From: Prochilodus magdalenae
Lineage: Eukaryota > Chordata > Actinopteri > Characiformes > Prochilodontidae
Assembly: GCA_024036415.1 (NCBI GenBank)
Contig: JAMWET010001888.1
Coordinates: 382,001-446,000 of the forward strand
DNA: 64,000 nucleotides
Reading direction: 5' to 3'
The translations under genes and the position numbers were made by a program. The first letter of the stretch is position 1, and each line of letters begins with the position of its first letter. Below, one piece after another: positions 34,172 to 63,576 of the stretch. The notes beneath the pieces are model-generated. The model saw only the letters and a program-made list of their open reading frames with translations. It was not told where the DNA came from and ran no database searches.

Positions 34172-37100
34172 CTATAATTCTGTGGTCTCTGGTCCAGTAT
34201 CATCTCTCTTTGATCGTGTCCTTACTCTACCCCTTCGACTGTCTGACCTCTCTGTTAGTGCCCCTTCCCTCCAGCGTCCACCCAGCGAAGTGTGCAGAGG
34301 CAGGAGCCTGTGTCTGAAGGGGTAGAGGAAGAGGGCGGGGTCAGGCATAGGCCGAGGCTCCTCCGGCCCCAGCACCCGTTCACGTGGCACACACTCCCTT
34401 GCTCGCTCCGACCTCCTTATCCGCGCCGAGGAGTGGCTGCGATGTCTCGCTTCTGCTCTGACAGGCGAAGCCTGGGGAGAGCTTCCAGAACAGCCTGGTT
34501 CCTGTACATGGAGAACAGTGTTTTTTGAGGACAGGGACTTAAATGAAGTGTTGGGAGGAACTACTGCACAAAGGAGGTGCTACATATGATTGTATATACA
34601 CACAACACCCAGAAGGAATCAGCAAACAGGACTGAAACCTGGTTGGTAGGTTTGACCTTGTAAGGCATGTGAATGATTCAAGCAAAAGTGATGCCCTCCA
34701 CGAGTCATCCTGTTGGTGCCAACATCATTGGCACCATTGGCACACAGAGATTATGACAACGCTCTGTCAACATCGCCAAAGACTGCGATGGAGTGACTCA
34801 GAATGGCAGCTGGTCATCTTCAGCAACAAGTTCCGCTGTTGTCTTTGTGGAGACGACCAACGTAACATGTGTAGAGGCACCGTGATCAGCGCCAGGATTA
34901 ACGGTTTGTCACGCATCACATACCCAGAAGCCCTGGTATCACTCCACCTCCACCCCTACTGCACAACCTGCAGGAACTGTGTGAAAATATTCAAGCTGCA
35001 TGGGATGGATTATCACAGGACACCATTAGGAGGGGGGGCAAACTGATAGACACTACTTCTGTATGTGTAGCTCAGTAAATATTCCCCATATCAGTCTAAA
35101 TGTAACATCATGTACTGTTCCTGGTAACCTTTATCTTCCTTCCCAATAGCCCTGCAACCCCACACTTCCTTCTTGGTGCAGCTCTTCTTTATAGAATGAG
35201 TGTACTATAAGGTCGTTTATCACTATGGCTTATAAGCAGCTTCGTCTGCCATTAATGTCAGATTTAATAAGGGAACTGTGTCCACTCGATTCGGAGCCCC
35301 TTTGGAATCTCACTTAGCTCACTTCACTCGAGCAAATAGTGTAGTGGATCTACCCTGTAGATTGTGCCAGGGATTCCCTGGAGGGGAAATGGCAGAGTCG
35401 AGTAGAGAAGGGCCTGTTAAAAAACAGAGGTAAAGATCCTGCCTGGCCATGACACGCACTGATTAGTGGTTGGCCAAGTTCACAATGCCTTAGAGCCCCC
35501 TTTGGGTGATTTTGCTCAGCTTTGATTAGTTATCTGTTCTGATGTTTCACAGCATGTATTGTCTTGTTAGTGACCCATATCTGTCATTAGTAAGAACCAA
35601 TACCTTCGTTGGATAATTGTGCTTTGAGTCAACCACTACATTTACGGCACTGAGCTGACCCTCTTATCCACCCCTGTTCTGAACCATATTACATGTGGCC
35701 AATGTGGTTGGGGCTTCCCTGGACTCTTATTGGTGTTACCATAGCTGAGATTCGAACCCCTGTTCTTCCACATGTGGTGGTGGCTCCCTGGCAGGTAGTG
35801 GTGTTACCCGCTGAGCTACACCAACCACCACATCACTACAGCAGCAATAAAATGAACACATTTTCACAACAAGGTTAGGGAAGTCATGGGCTGGAGATCG
35901 GGGGAACCAGCCCTGTGATCAGAGAGTCATCGGTTCCCAAAAGAGCTCTTTGGCCATGCAAATTCAGCCGATCACTAAACAGTGCATTTTATGGCCTGGC
36001 AGGGCTTTTACTAGAGACTTTTCATTACTAGTCCATGTGGCGTGGTTACTTCCCTCAAGGGAATTCATGGCACCATCTAAACGGTAAATCCACTACGTTA
36101 TTTCCTGAAGCAATAGGACACGACTGAAGTGCCCCTGAGCAAGAAACCTAATCTCCAGCTGCTTCCTGGGTGCCATGAATGGGGCTACCACTTCACGTAG
36201 GTTTGCTTAACGCCCCCAGGTGTGTGTAGGTGTTTCACTACACAAATGGGTTAAAGGCAGAAGATGAATTCCTCTGTGTGCAGGCACAAATGGCGAAATG
36301 CTTCTGGATTATACAAATTGTAAAATTCTAATTCTAAATTCTAAATTCTAAAAACAAGATCATTGCAAAAATGATTTGTTCTGGACTTCAGTGCACAGCT
36401 TGTTATCGGCTCATGATTAGGGTCCCTAAGAACAGTCACTGTTGCTGGCTCTGTAAGTTAGCTGCTCCTGATATGCTGCGAGCACTGGGCAACAATAACA
36501 TTACTATGTGTATGACCTGACTTTAAGGTGCACACAGAATCAGATTTGTGCCACTTGGACCTTGTAATGTGAACTCGTCATTTGTACTTTCTTCTTACCT
36601 GTGTGTCCCCTTCCTCCTCCTCTTCCTCCTCCTCCTCAGTCTGGTGGTAGAGGCGGAAGCGTGCTGAGTGCAGTTGGAAAGCAAGCTGGGCGGCGATGTC
36701 GGTCTGTTTGCGGAGGTCGCGGCTCAGGGCAGTGATTTTGTGACTGCGTCGCTTCAGTTCTTCCAAAAAGCGGCGCTCCTCATCCCGCAACCGCACCTGC
36801 AGTGCTCGCGCCTGGGCCCCCTTGTGCTGCAGATTGGCCCTGAGCTCCCTCTGGGAACACTCCTGCTCAGCCAAATGCTGCTCCGTCTCGGACAACCGGG
36901 CCTGCAGCAGCTCCTCTTCGGCTGCTATGTCTGAGGAGCAACAGGGGACGATCTGCATGAGTACAGTGTCTGGAATAGAGCTGAGTATGGATATTCAAAT
37001 CCCATCCTACTCACTTCCCATCCCCATCTCATTCCTGTATCCCATTCTCAATGTTCCACATACCATGCTGTATCTATATATATGCGTGCATAGAAAACTA

Positions 37101-39674
37101 GATGTCTTGGTGTATGTAAAGTAGTCAAGACTGGTTTTTGCAGGACCATCACCTTCACTGGTTCTTCCAGGAGGCCTTTTGCTCAGCTCACAACTCAGAT
37201 CTGCACAGAAGCAAGCAGAAAGCAGTCAGAGAATACAATAGAGTTAGAGCTACTGATCCGCGTTTCCTACGTCCAATCTTAGAAGCCCCAACTGGGCTGA
37301 ACAAGTTCATGTTTAAAATCTAAACATCTGTATTAATAAACTATGCACCTGGAATCGCCCACCCCAACATACAGCGGTGTGAAAAAGTGTTTGCCCCCTT
37401 CATGATTTCTTATTGTTTTGCATGTTTGTCACTCTTAACTGTTTCAGACCATCACTTTATTATTATGGGAGAAAAAAATATCCAAACCTACATGGCTTGT
37501 GTGAAAAAGCATACCTGAGAACAGGTGTGCCAGTAATCAGGCCTGGGTGTGGCTAGAGAAATTGAACACAGGTGTGATAAAACACAGTAAAATTTTAACT
37601 GGGAGGCAAACACTTTTTCACACAGGGCCATGTGTGTTTGGAATTTTGTTTCTCCCTTAATAATAAAAACTTTCATTTAAAAACTGCATTTTATGCTTAC
37701 TTGTGTTGTCTTTGACTAATATTTAAATTTCTTTGATGATCTGAAACATTGTAGAGTGACAAAGTGGCAAATAAATAAGAAATCATGAAGGGGGCAAACA
37801 CTTTTTCACACCACTGTACAAAACGCACGACATGGCCAAAAGTATGTGGATCACATCTGTATGTACTTGTTGAACATTCTATACTTATGGACATAATTTG
37901 CTGCTGGATTTTGGAGCATGGCTGTGGGGAGCTGCTTCCATTCAGCCACAACGGAGTTGATGAGTTCAGACTCTGATGTTGGGCAATAAGGCCTGAAGCT
38001 TCTAGACGACGTTATACTTCATCCCAGTGGTGCTGGATAAGCTTGTGCAGGCCAGTCGGTTTCTTTCACCACACTTGGCAAACCATGTTCTTGTGGACCT
38101 TGCCCAAACTGCAGCTGCAAAAAGTTAGATGCTTATGGTTTTACAGAACGCCGCTGTATGATGCAGCATTAGGATTTCCCCTGACTGGAACACAGGAGCC
38201 GCGTACAAACCATGAAAACCGCTGTACATGGTTATTTATCTTCTATCTAACTTTACAGCTAGCATTACGCATAGTGGCATCCGGCAAACCCAGACTGCCT
38301 AATGGTACAGCACCACTTGTAACTCCCAAGAGGGCAGTGGCGGTGTGCTTTACAGCACTACAGCTAACAGTGGGCCCTGACAAAAGTGATGTTGCTTCCT
38401 AAGGCAGACATGCTTTTATATACTAACCACACTCAAAGCTGACCGAGGCAGCTCTACCAGGACAAAACTTTGACCAGTGACCTCTGTAGTAGCCAGGCGG
38501 ATTCACTTTTACAGACAGTGTACTTTGAAGGATGCAGCCCCTGAATTGGGACACAGCCATAGCGTTTCTATCTATACTCTAATAACACTTACGGTTGACC
38601 AAGGCAGCTGTAGCAGGACAAAAAATTGATTAACTGACTTTGCGAAAAGACAATGACCTCGTTCGCTACCTGAACTCATCAAAGAATGCGGCCTCTGAAT
38701 TGGAACGTAGCCCTAGTGTTTCTATCTATACACTAACCGCACTTACGGATGACCGAGGCAGCTCTAACAGGACACAACTTGATCAACTGACTTGGTGGAA
38801 GGATGGGTGAACTCATTCATCTATACTGACTTATATACTGTGCTAGATGACCGAGGCAATGTGGATTCAACTTTGATCAACTGACTTGGTGGAAGGATGG
38901 GTGAACTCCTCTGTGCTAGCAATGTGGATTCACCTTTACTGACCGTGTACTTTGAAGGATGCAGCCCCTGGATTGGGACACAGCCATAGAGTTTCTACCT
39001 ATACACTAATAACACTTACGGTTGACCAAGGCAGCTCTAGCAGGACAAAGATTTTATTAACTGACTTGGTGGAAAGATGAGTGAATGAGCATCCTTCAAA
39101 GGACACAGCCACTGAATTGGGACACAGCCATAGGCTGTATAGGAGTTCTAAATATCAGATACAGTAATAACAGTTCTGAGGTAAATGTGAGGTAACTGAT
39201 CATGTGACTGTATTAGTATACTACACACAGGTACTACAAATTTCGATCAGACTTGATGGAAAGACGGTGACCTCCTCTTCTGTCCTAGCAATGTGGCTTC
39301 ACCTTTATAGACTGGGTACTTTAAAGGATGAAGCCCCTGAATTGGGACACAGCCATAGTGTTTCTATGTATGCTCTAATAACCGAGTATTAGCGACTCTA
39401 GCAGGACAAAACTTTTATCACGTGAACGGAGGGATCCTGACTCAGTGAACTCTTTCGCATGACCCATCTTAGTGTATGCGTATTACAAGCCAGTGTCCCA
39501 GACCAGCCCATTCTGTTCAAATGATGTGATGGAAAGTGACAGACCGTTACATCGGTTCTTCAGCTGACGGATCTCCAGGCGCAGGCCGGTCAGAAGGACC
39601 TGATGCTCCTTTTGCAGGAACGCAATGTTACGCTCCACATTCTCCACCTGTTGGGCTAGGGTCCCGGTATCCAT
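34172..39674 (-). CDS. ccdc92b: CCDC92-family coiled-coil protein (CCDC92B-like)
   Basis: Three coding exons, 39674-39545, 36930-36599 and 34501-34172, join in phase (1, 0) into 264 codons including a TAG stop, a 263-residue protein. Exon 1 reads MDTGTLAQQVENVERNIAFL then QKEHQVLLTGLRLEIRQLKN, matching the CCDC92 N-terminal coiled coil (NLLFLQREH and LHSEIRRLQ type). Exon 2 is heptad-rich coiled coil (LLQARLSETEQHLAEQE, RRFLEELKRRSHKITALSRD) ending in a run of nine or more Glu. Exon 3 is basic and carries the family motif RPMPDPALFLYPF. CCDC92 itself is a centriole/cilium-associated coiled-coil protein; the function of this paralogue is inferred only from family. The neighbouring cluh gene agrees with the human CLUH-CCDC92B order, which supports the CCDC92B assignment. 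Confidence 0.88.
34600..35195 (+). mobile_element. Tc1-like relic downstream-proximal to ccdc92b exon 3
   Basis: Left end ACACCCAGAAGGAATCAGC (34602) and right end CTTCCTTCTTGGTGCAGCTC. The interior keeps transposase segments (LRWSDSEWQLVIFSNKFRCC and [20 protein letters not shown] in different frames). It lies in the ccdc92b intron between exons 2 and 3. Confidence 0.78.
35690..35835 (-). mobile_element. tRNA-derived SINE head (second family)
   Basis: Reverse-complement A-box (TTACCCGCTGAGCTACACCA) at about 35805-35824 and B-box (GATTCGAACCCC) at about 35751 of the 53817 family. Truncated. Confidence 0.7.
35875..36300 (+). mobile_element. tRNA-derived SINE copy, interrupted
   Basis: Head GGGAAGTCATGGGCTGGAG at 35876 and tail (CACAAATGGGTTAAAGGCAG) at about 36241 match the family at 9055. 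About 150 unrelated bases (about 35945-36115) interrupt it. Confidence 0.65.
37372..37816. mobile_element. Tc1/mariner-type MITE, 445 bp
   Basis: Inverted termini CAG[CT]GGTGTGAAAAAGTG, continuing into TTTGCCCCCTTCATGATTTC, with TA target duplications at both ends. No coding capacity. It lies in the ccdc92b intron between exons 1 and 2. Confidence 0.9.
38400..39450. repeat. Degenerate tandem array, unit about 150-180 bp
   Basis: A unit containing ACTTTGAAGGATGCAGCCCC, TGGGACACAGCCATAG, CTAATAACACTTACGG and ACCGAGGCAGCTCTA recurs about six times with deletions (recognisable at about 38430, 38600, 38745, 38860, 38990, 39100 and 39290). It lies in the ccdc92b intron between exons 1 and 2 and has no coding potential. 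Confidence 0.8.
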
Positions 39675-39934
39675 GAAAACCCCACAGTAGCCCTAGATGA
39701 AGGGGGCAGAGGGTCTAAACATAGAAGATACAGCATGTGAATATAGCAGTTTTAGTATCAGTATGTAAGAAATAGAAAATTAGTGAAGAGAGGGGTGAAT
39801 GGACTAATACAGGCTGGTCACTATCTGGCCATAGAGAAGCATAAACAGGAACTGCGTGACTGCAGTCGTATGGGAACACGCATGTCATCAGACCTGGTTA
39901 CATTCATGCAAACGAAACGAATTCGACCACCAAA

Positions 39935-40640
39935 CGTGAAAAACAGCTCGTACCTGCACGTGCGCGTCCGTCGCGCCCTATAGCTGCTCTGTCGTAGGAA
40001 TCATTCAGGCTAACTCATAGACCTGCATTCATGCGATATCAGTGACGTAATGGTAAATCCGCCCGCTGTACCGAACTGACCTCAGGCTTACCTTTAAACA
40101 GACGAATTCCCCCGTTCCACCTTAAATGGCGCAGCGGTTACGTTACATTGTAACTACTGCGCCGTTTAAGGTGGAACGGGAAACTTCCAGCCTCGTTGAA
40201 CAGACCGATCGAGACAAACGCAGTCGGCTATGAGAAGGGTGCTTACTGTCCGGCTGAGCTGATGAACGGATGCCAGGCGGCTCCGGAGCGGAGCATCCCC
40301 GTCAGTGCGCTTCTCGCTCTGCCATGTTGTTTAGCATCCCAGCTGCGGAGACTAGCCCCTGACGAGGTGGATAAACCTCACGGCATAATTCTGCTCTGAT
40401 GTGCAGGGGGCTCTGCACTTCACCTCGCTGCCTCCGGAGTTATATCTCAACGCTAAACACTGCTGACACTCAGCCAGCGGGCGAGTTATGCTAATGGAGT
40501 CGGACAGATACTGGAACACATTAAGGATGTTGTCATTGGGTTACTTTCCCTCAGAAATGGTGGGAATGAGCAGCGCGTTGGACAGGAGCACACTGCCCCC
40601 TGGTGGTCTGTGCTGCTCTCCGTCTGACTCCACTGTAGCA
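39935..40640 (-). promoter_or_regulatory. Candidate CpG-rich promoter of ccdc92b
   Basis: Compared with its surroundings this stretch is rich in CpG (for example GTGCGCGTCCGTCGCGCCC at about 39960 and several CG-dense segments at 40190-40440). It lies directly upstream of the ccdc92b start codon at 39674. It also holds a 70-bp foldback repeat. A promoter/first-UTR-exon role is inferred from composition and position; no core promoter motif was confirmed. Confidence 0.35.
40111..40180. repeat. 70-bp foldback (inverted repeat) element
   Basis: Left arm CCCGTTCCACCTTAAA..GCGCAG (40111-40139) is nearly the reverse complement of 40152-40180, with about three mismatches in 29 bases and a 12-base loop. 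It looks like a snap-back MITE. It sits inside the candidate ccdc92b promoter. Confidence 0.8.
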
Positions 40641-40680
40641 GGCGTGGATGGCATCATGGTATAACATGGGCATCATGCGC

Positions 40681-40930
<250 letters not shown>

Positions 40931-42273
40931 TACAAACCGGATTCCAAAAGTTGGGACACTAAACAAATTGTGAATAAAAACTGAATGCAATAAAACATCT
41001 AATATTTTATTCAGAGTAGAACACAAATCACAGATCAGAAGTTTAAACTGAGAGAATGTATCATTTTATGGGAAAAATATGTTGTTTCAAAATTTCATGG
41101 CGTCAACAAATCCCAAAAAAGTTGGGACATGGCCAGTTTTACCACTGTGTGGCATCCCCCCTTCTTCTACAACACTCAACAGACGTCTGGGAACAGAGGA
41201 GACCAGTTTCTCCAGTTTAGAAATAGGAGTGCTCTCCCATTCATGTCTAATACAGGCCTTCCTCTTTATGATCCGCCAAATGTTCTCTATAGGTGAAAGA
41301 TCTGGACTGCAGGCTGGTCATTTCAGTACCCGGATCCTTACCCTACGTAGCCATGATGTTGTGATTGCTGCAGAATGTGGTCTGGCATTATCTTGTTGAA
41401 AAATGCAGGGTCTTCCCTGAAAGAGATGACGTCTAGATGTTCTAGAACCTGAACATAGTTCTCTGCATTAATGGTGCCTTTCCAGACATGCAAGCTGCCC
41501 ATGCCACAAGCACTCATGCAACCCCATACCATCAGTGATGCAGGCTTCTGAACGGAGCGTTGATAACTTGGGTTATCCTCGTCCTCTCTGGTCCGGATGA
41601 CATGGCGTCCCAGTGTTCCATAGAGAACTTCAAATCGTGACTCATCTGACCACAGAACAGTCTTCCATTTTGCCACACTCCATTTTAAAAGACCCCTGGC
41701 CCAGTGCAAACGTCTGAGCTTGTGGAGCTTGCTTAGAAATGGCTTCCTTTTTGCACTGTAGAGTTTCAGCTGGCAACGGCGGATGGCACGGTGGACTGTG
41801 TTCTCTGACAATGCTTTCTGGAAGTATTCCTGAGCCCATTCTGTTATTTCCTTGACAGTGGCATTCCTGCAGTGCATTTAAGGGCCCGGAGATCACGAGC
41901 ATCCAGTAGAGTTTTACGGCCTTGACCCTTACGCACAGCGATTGTTCCAGATTCTCTGAATCTTTTGATGATGTTATGCACGGTTGATGATGATAACTTA
42001 AAAGTCTTTGCTATTTTACGCTGGCTGGGTAACACCATTCTGGTATTGCTGCACTATCTTTCTGCGCAACAATGGTGGAATTAAAGATCCTTTTACCATC
42101 TTGGCTTCAGAGAGACACCGACACTCTGAGAAGCTCTTTTTATACCCAATCATGTTGTCAATTGACCTAATTAGTGTTAATTGGTCTTCCAGCTGTTCGT
42201 TATATGCGCAATTTCCTTTTTCCATCCACTTATTGCTACTTGTCCCAACTTTTTTGGGATTTGTTGATGCCAT
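40931..42273 (-). mobile_element. Tc1/mariner-like DNA transposon with broken transposase
   Basis: Inverted copies of ATGGC[GA]TCAACAAATCCCAA, continuing into AAAAAGTTGGGACA, lie at 41097 and 42273, and a related AAAAGTTGGGACACT stretch lies at 40940, so the outer boundary is uncertain. On the minus strand the transposase is recognisable: a helix-turn-helix part (RKIAKTFKLSSSTVHNIIKR, 42038-41844), the first catalytic Asp in VLWSDESRFEV (about 41640), then, after frameshifts, the DNARPH region (about 41385) and the SPIEN...W region with the last acidic residue (about 41290). Frameshifts near 41860 and 41400 break it, so it is not autonomous. Confidence 0.85.
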
Positions 42274-42537
42274 CTATCTCACCCTCTGTAGTAGAGTGTC
42301 GTGTGGCGTGGTTTGACTGATAGTGTATTAGATGTAAGCTGTAAGCTGCTGTGTGTTTAATCAGGTCTTTAATGTTTAGCTGGTGTTTGTTCACACATGC
42401 GTGTGTCTTTACTGTGTCAGGCCTGGTGTGCATTTACTGTAGAGCAAATGACTAACAGGCCAAACCAGTCACTTGACCTTTGAGACCAAGTCTATACAAA
42501 GTCATTGTGCTGGTCTACCATTCACATACTGACCTGT

Positions 42538-42650
42538 AATGAGTCCATTCCTTTCCGCGTGGCCTGGAAGGGCACCTCCTCAAAGGAGATGCTGTACACA
42601 ACAGCCGTGTTCCATACAAGACAAAGCAGTGTCACGCACTTTGCTCTGTG
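42538..42650 (-). CDS. Unrecognised candidate exon between ccdc92b and aifm-like gene
   Basis: After an acceptor-like CACACACACAG the minus frame reads AKCVTLLCLVWNTAVVYSIS then FEEVPFQATRKGMDSLQ, ending at donor CAG|GTCAGT. The CA repeat in front gives a poor pyrimidine tract. No family recognised; no partner exon found. Confidence 0.22.
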
Positions 42651-43354
42651 TGTGTGTGTTTGTGCGTGTATGGTCATTGTTGGAAGCTGTTGCTTGGTCA
42701 GCCGTTCTCTATTCCCTTGCTATGGCAGAGCTAACCGCACTGAACACTCTGCATATGCAACCCCTCCAGTCCCTCTGACTGATCGAGCTGTGCTCTGCAT
42801 CGGTGGATATCTATCTTCTTCATAGAAGCTTGTATATTTGGAGTAGCTTTGGGTAACCATCTTCATGTGTGAGGTCAAGCAGCTCCAGGGTCAGAACTCA
42901 CAGGGACGTTTTTTTTGGTCTCCTGGCTTAAGGACATCTGCGCTAGCCATGTCAGCAGCCATGAGCGATTGATTCTATGAGAACACTATTGTGAAAAACA
43001 CTGTGGGTTAAAAAAGCTGGACAGAGTTTCTCCTCTCTAATTGAACACAGTCTCTGATGTCTGAGAAGAAGCCGAGTAAGTAACATGTTTGCCTCCTTCA
43101 GTTTGAATTTGAAGCTACCTGTGTTCTTCAAAACAAAGGTTTCCAGCTGGTTCCAGGAAGCCAATCAGTGGGTAGAGAAAGGACAACATCATTAGGAGGT
43201 TCTTTAAAACCACATCAGATGAAGTTTGGCTGGTTTTAAAGGAAGGGTAGCAAAGCGCTATAGGCTACATGACCACGAGCTGCTCTTCATTATGCTGTAA
43301 CCCCTCACGTCTGCTGAAACCAGTGTGATGGAAACCAGTGTGCTGTGTTCCCAG

Positions 43355-60286
<16,932 letters not shown>

Positions 60287-60859
60287 CACAAAGTTCTTCG
60301 ACATTCTTCTCCTGCTTCTTCTTCAGTTACGTCAATCCATCATTCGTTCGTACCTCCTTTGTTCCTTAACTGGAAACCAATACTCAGAGGACAACCGCAC
60401 TGAGGGAAGGAGTCTGCTTGAAGTCGCTGTGCATTGACAGCTAAGTAGGCCGAACATTGTGTCTCATCAGGGAGTTTCTCATACGGGCAGATGAGCTTGG
60501 TAGTCAGAGAAGAAAATCTGAAAAGCCAAGTTCATAGATCTGAATGATGCTGAAGGTACTGTTTCTCAATTCTTCCAACTTTGTCATGAAAGTGTGGCTG
60601 ACGGGCTTGACAGCTGAAGTCACAGACCTTGCAATAGTCTGACAGAGGTGCATGGATGGTTTCCCGAAAGTTGTCACATTTTGAATTATCTTAGGAGAAG
60701 TTCATGAGGCTGATCGCTAAGTGAGCATACCATCGCTGTCAAGCAAGCAAATCTCTGGTTTTAGAAAGTTCCTTTAATCTAAGAGCGTTTCTTAAGACGT
60801 CGCCAATGATAGGGTTATTTGACTTGATTGTTTTTTTCTGGGCCCTTTATAGTAACATA

Positions 60860-61378
60860 CGCTACCAGTCAAAAGTTTGGATACACCCATCTAAATGGAT
60901 ATTGTTGGTGAACTTAAAGACTCCACAGGTTTACACTTTACATCTCCAACTGATGAGATTCTGAAACTATACATATCCTCATAAACCATGTATACTCTTG
61001 ATGTATCACAGTATTATATTTCTGCCATAGCGCCACCTCTAATCTATATTTAGTCGGACAAAAAAACTTGTCCTTTTTTTGCCCAATTTAAAAGCTCTAG
61101 TTTTAGTTTAGTGAATATTTATGAGGGACAGACAGTAGAATCGCTCCAAAACCGCTTATAAAACATTCTTGTTATATTAACCTTCTCTGCAGGTTAAGAA
61201 AGCTGTTTTATCCTCCTGTAAAGTTTGATTTCAGAGGTTTTTAAGGTGGACTGAGTAATTCCATAAGTGCTATTTTATAGTTTGATGTCTTCAGTTTTAT
61301 TCTAAAGTAAAGTGTAAAGATAAACATCAGGAGAACCTTCTATGAGTAGCCGTGTCCAAGCTTTTGACTGGTAGTGTA
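60860..61378. mobile_element. Probable MITE with inverted termini
   Basis: Left end CTACCAGTCAAAAGTTTGGA and right end (CCAAGCTTTTGACTGGTAGT) are near inverted copies about 500 bases apart. The body is AT-rich and non-coding. Likely a Tc1/mariner-type non-autonomous element; target duplication not confirmed. Confidence 0.75.
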
Positions 61379-61689
61379 TATTCAGAATGATCATGGTAAC
61401 ATGATTTCTTTCCAAATAATATTTGGTAACACTTTCTATTATGTATTGACTAACTAAAATTAAGTAATGCACTAGTTAACATGAAGTAATACAGTCACCA
61501 TGGTTACAATGCATAGCTAATCTTAGTAAATGTACAAAAACTACATGTTTACATGTTAAGTAAAGATGTGACACTTCTTACCTGTTTACTTCACATTGGT
61601 TAACTATAGTTAATGTATTACTTTGTGTTAGTTAGTCAATATGTAAAATAATAATGAAGACATATAGTTTAATATATTGGATACTTTAG

Positions 61690-61880
61690 TTTTTTACTTA
61701 TACTTATTACTTATTACTTATATATATTATATTATATATATTATATTATATATATATATAAAAGTAAATACATATATGTATATATATTAAATATTCATAA
61801 AATATATATATACACACACACATATATATGCATATATATATATATATATAGATATATATATATACACATATATGCGTGTG
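61690..61880. repeat. TA-rich simple repeat downstream of aifm-like gene
   Basis: Runs of TATATTATA, TATATACACACACA and GTGTGTGTG. No gene is seen. Confidence 0.9.
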
Positions 61881-63576
61881 TGTGTGACTCAGCACCTGGG
61901 TGAAATACAACGCCTGAGGTCCAAAGCGAAGAATGGTTGATAAGATATTGAGTACAGTGTCAGTTAAGTAGACTGGACACATGATGGATCTGGCGTAACT
62001 AGATAACTAGTCATCAGGCTCCAAACATGAGTGTGCATAGTGGAAAAACACAGAGGACCTCTGACCACTCCTGTGTTTGGAGTGCCCCACTGGAGCGTAG
62101 AGAGGGATTAGGTGAACAGTGCGCAGTGGGTGGAAAGAGATGCTGACTGCATCGGCGGTCACAAAAGGGGGGTGATAATAGGACTGGACAAACATGACAC
62201 AAAAGGGACTCGTTTAAAAGAGAGAGAGCTTGTTTTACAAAAGAAATGCTGTGCTGCTCTCTCTGCTCACTCCATCTCCCTCACTCATACGCTCACCTTC
62301 CCTTCAGATCTCTAACTGCCCTTACCTTTTTGTTAAATACTCTTTTAAAGGAAGAGCCAGTGTGAACAGTGTACAGGTCATGTACGGCAGTCAGGGGTCA
62401 GTATTTAGGACAGGGACAGCTGTTGCCAGTCCGAGACGTACGATTCCTATTAAACGTTTGGTGGTATTACTATTATACTAGTGATTGATGACACACTTAA
62501 TAGAGTGATACGGGTCTTGTGTGTTTGTAAAGAACAGAAAGCAAAAAGCAAATATTGGTCTCAGTGGATGAAAAATATCCTTTGAAGACATTGGCCATTC
62601 ATTGCAAATACCAAAACTACTCATTTCAGTGGGTAAAAGGAATACTGGGTAAAGGAATACTCCAGATCTTTTCAATGCAGTCTTTATCTGCTTCATCTGT
62701 ATTACGCTGTGAATTAGCATGGTCACAAGTTTAAACCATATCCCTTTAATTAGAATATTTCCTCCCTTTAAACCTCATCTTCAGTAACAGTACTAAAGTA
62801 TTTACCTTTAAATGTACTTAAGTATGGAGAGTAACGGGAGCATGATTTATTATGACTCTAATGTCCTATTATCATTTCTAGAATGAGACTCTTAATCAGC
62901 TCACTGTAGGTGAAGAGACTCTGGTGTCTCTCAGTCCACCAGTCTGTAATAGAAGGTCATTCATAAGACACTGACGTCTATTCAAATGATCATAAACACA
63001 TAACACTGAAGGAGAACAGGTTCCATTAGCTAGAACCAAGCTCTGTCCAACAGCTCAAAACAAGCTCAGAACCAGATGACCGCCGTTCCCTGATTGGTGG
63101 GCTCCATTCACACTTCTTTTGTTTGGGCGTGTTACGTTTTTATGCTCACATTCGCCAAAAGGAAGGACAAATTATTTACATTATTTACATAATGTAAATA
63201 AACATACACACTACAACACACTACAGTACACTAACACATTAACCTTACTGAGGTACTGTCCACCACTGAAAACTCGCTCATTAGGGGTAGCTGTTGAATT
63301 ACTGCATAAATAAATGCTAAAAATATGTGACCATGTGTGTAACACGAGTGTTAAAGCTGTTCTTGTGAAGCTTCATCCAACATCTGGGACCTGGCAAAGA
63401 AAAAGCAGTTCCAGTTACTTTCTCATTCACTAACGTATGCTGCTATCTTTTGTCATCAACCGAGAACATGGGAAAATTCCAGTTCCTACTAATTCCTCCA
63501 TCTGGAAAACCAGAAAGAGCCAATGACATACTTCATTTAAGGCATCCAACGAAAAAATTAGCTTGAAGTGGAGAGT

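Larger units (their letters stand above)
60287..63576. other. Region downstream of the aifm-like gene
   Basis: It begins with the likely 3' UTR after the TGA at 60284-60286. It then holds an interspersed repeat with ACCAGTCAAAAGTTTGGATA (about 60868) and CAAGCTTTTGACTGGTAGTG (about 61358) as inverted ends, a TAACT-rich stretch (about 61430-61650) and a TA-rich array. No further gene was recognised. Confidence 0.6.
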
